A DNA stretch of 64,000 nt from Paraburkholderia sabiae (GTDB lineage Bacteria > Pseudomonadota > Gammaproteobacteria > Burkholderiales > Burkholderiaceae). The stretch lies in the NCBI RefSeq assembly GCF_030412785.1, contig NZ_CP125296.1, positions 1,984,001 to 2,048,000 on the forward strand, given 5' to 3'. The notes below the pieces were generated by a model, which saw nothing but the letters and a program-made list of their open reading frames with translations, searched no databases and had not been told where the DNA came from. Positions 62,725 to 64,000 of this stretch are shown piece by piece (within the stretch, counting starts at the first letter, position 1; every line of letters begins with the position of its first letter). The position numbers and the translations under genes are program-made.

Positions 62725-63690
62725 TTAGCGCAGATCCGCGCGCAATTCCCTCACGCCCCGCCCCAGACGTTGACGCAGCAGCGTTCGCAGCGTCGCACCA
62801 TCGACGTATCCGACTTCGGCCGCAATCGCTTCGAGATCGAGTCCACTGCCATGCAGCAGCGATTGCGCACGCTCGACGCGCAAGTCCTGAAAGTACGCGA
62901 GCGGCGATTTGCCGAGCACTTCCTGGCAACGGCGCTGCAACGTGCGTGCACTGGTCGCCAGCGCATTCGCGGCCACCTGTAGCGAGAAGCCTTCTTTCAG
63001 ATGATCGCGCGCCCAACGCTCGAAGCGCTGAATCAACGGGTCCGCTGCCGCCAGATGATTCGGAATGATGTACGGCGCCTGTAGCGAGCGGATATCGGCA
63101 AGCAGATAACGCGAGACAAGCGTAGCCAGTTCCGGACTCGCCTTGCGAATCAGCCACAGCGCGAGATCGAGATGCCCCATCGCCGCGCCCGCCGTCACGC
63201 CGATATCGCTGGCGACCAGCATGCGCGATTCGTCGAGCGAGACATTCGGATAGCGCTGCCTGAAGAGCGGCGCGAGCGACCATGTCGACGTCGCTTGCCG
63301 ATGATCGAGCAGCCCTGCTTCGGCGACGAGAAACGTGCCGATACACGATGCGGCGATCAACGCGCCTTCCGCGTGCCACTGCTGCAACTGCGCGATGGCC
63401 TGCCTCACGTCGGCACGCGCGAGTGCGGGAATCAGCAAGTCCGGCGTCGTCGTGCCGAGCGCGGGAACGATGACCCAGTCCGGTTTCAGGTTTGGCGTAA
63501 TCGGCTGCACGGGAATCGCGAAGCCGTGCCCCGAGCGCACGCGCTTGCGTACGCCCACCACGGTTACGTCGAAGCGCGGCGTAGCGCCCGGCAGCCGGGC
63601 AGCGAGCTTGTTCGCGGCGCCGAGCGAATCGAGCGTCACGGCGAGCCCCGTATCGAACAGTCCATCCAGTGCGAGCACGACGATGCGCAT
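62725..63690 (-). CDS. GlxA family regulator (DJ-1/PfpI plus AraC HTH)
   Basis: 321 residues. The N-terminal half is a DJ-1/PfpI amidotransferase-like domain (MRIVVLALDGLFDTGLAVTL, ASCIGTFLVAEAGLLDHRQAT, where Cys is at the nucleophile elbow). The C-terminal third has two AraC helix-turn-helix units (LQVAANALATSARTLQRRCQEVLG and LEAIAAEVGYVDGATLRTLLRQRLG). It converges with the ABC operon and is divergent from the gene at 63801, which it probably controls. Confidence 0.9.
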   Translation of the reverse strand: MRIVVLALDGLFDTGLAVTLDSLGAANKLAARLPGATPRFDVTVVGVRKRVRSGHGFAIPVQPITPNLKPDWVIVPALGTTTPDLLIPALARADVRQAIAQLQQWHAEGALIAASCIGTFLVAEAGLLDHRQATSTWSLAPLFRQRYPNVSLDESRMLVASDIGVTAGAAMGHLDLALWLIRKASPELATLVSRYLLADIRSLQAPYIIPNHLAAADPLIQRFERWARDHLKEGFSLQVAANALATSARTLQRRCQEVLGKSPLAYFQDLRVERAQSLLHGSGLDLEAIAAEVGYVDGATLRTLLRQRLGRGVRELRADLR

Positions 63691-63800
63691 GGCGTAAATG
63701 ACCCTAAAGTTGTCATATACGACGATACAGGTTTTTCGGCTGGAAGACTACATTGACCTCCGTCGCGCAACGTCGCGCGCCATTCACCAGGAGAGCTTCA

Positions 63801-64000
63801 ATGAAAGTCATCGCCATCGCCTCGATCACCCAGCCGCTTACACCGGAGCAACGCCAGCAGATCATGCCGAACGAGGTGCCCGCTACGCTCAAGCTGTATC
63901 TCGACGGCAAGATCGAGCAGTTCTGGTATCGGCAGGATGCACCGGGTGTGATCTTTCTGATGAACGTCGAATCGGTCGACGAAGCGCAGGCAGCCGTGCA
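63801..64000 (+). CDS. Small dimeric alpha/beta-barrel-like protein (partial, cut by window end)
   Basis: The start at 63801 has AGGAGA upstream. The visible 66 residues (MKVIAIASITQPLTPEQRQQ to VESVDEAQAAV) look like the first half of a muconolactone-isomerase/YciI-like ferredoxin fold: a strand, a helix with TPEQRQQIMPNEV, then FWYRQDAPGVIFLMNVESVDEA. Its function is unknown. It is divergent from the GlxA-type regulator. Confidence 0.6.
   Translation, partial: MKVIAIASITQPLTPEQRQQIMPNEVPATLKLYLDGKIEQFWYRQDAPGVIFLMNVESVDEAQAAV

Overview
The window looks like a chromosome or megaplasmid segment from a plant- or soil-associated Burkholderiaceae bacterium, most likely Paraburkholderia or Caballeronia. 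This rests on high GC, Burkholderia-style codon use, and dense catabolic operons paired with FCD-GntR, AraC, LacI, LysR and TetR regulators. The genus is an inference. I saw no rRNA, tRNA, CRISPR array, phage or intact insertion sequence. Almost everything is accessory metabolism.

Layout. 1-2.9 kb: the end of a TPR-type regulator, then a DUF917 protein and an Asp/Glu/hydantoin racemase, closed by a UUCG-loop terminator. 3.5-6.7 kb: a truncated AraC protein, a CBS-pair protein, a hotdog thioesterase, and a 7TM histidine kinase whose phosphoacceptor His is replaced by Gln. 7.0-22.0 kb: a complete oxidative D-apiose pathway. It has an ABC importer with a DUF2291 lipoprotein, ApsD, ApnL, an MFS carrier, ApnO, a RuBisCO-like protein (OiaX type), the OiaK kinase and an FCD regulator. 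A hipBA toxin-antitoxin module sits between oiaK and the regulator, and its promoter holds four operators spaced exactly 26 bp apart. 22.2-30 kb: a PanE-like reductase, a Ser/Pro-rich protein that looks like a type III effector and has a TTCG-N16-TTCG box upstream, a secreted glycosidase with a Thr-Pro linker, and a Bcr/CflA exporter. 30-36.6 kb: small hypotheticals, a VOC protein, and an SDR-MFS-BKACE operon with a divergent AraC regulator. 36.7-39.6 kb: a Na/Pi cotransporter, a ureidoglycolate lyase-like cupin and a GFA protein. 39.6-51.9 kb: a CoA-dependent catabolic regulon controlled by a LacI-family regulator. It contains an acyl-CoA dehydrogenase, a CoA ligase, a citryl-CoA-lyase-like protein, a thioesterase, an enoyl-CoA hydratase, EtfBA, a semialdehyde dehydrogenase, RidA, an MFS carrier and a flavin reductase. 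51.9-56 kb: an SDR/LysR pair, then TetR, Ohr and a secreted esterase joined by three identical or near-identical operators. 56-62.7 kb: an L-fuconate dehydratase region with an FCD regulator and a second sugar ABC importer. 62.7-64 kb: a GlxA-type regulator divergent from a small gene cut by the window edge.

The strongest system-level readings are three regulons deduced from repeated operators. They are the FCD sites of the apiose cluster, five LacI-type sites (TCGAAAACGATTTCGA) around the CoA regulon, and three TetR sites (TATCTAGTAGTAGATA) around tetR-ohr. The CoA regulon is the best candidate for an undescribed pathway. Its enzyme set would fit CoA activation, desaturation, hydration and retro-aldol cleavage of a citrate-like acid such as tricarballylate. 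That substrate is a hypothesis.
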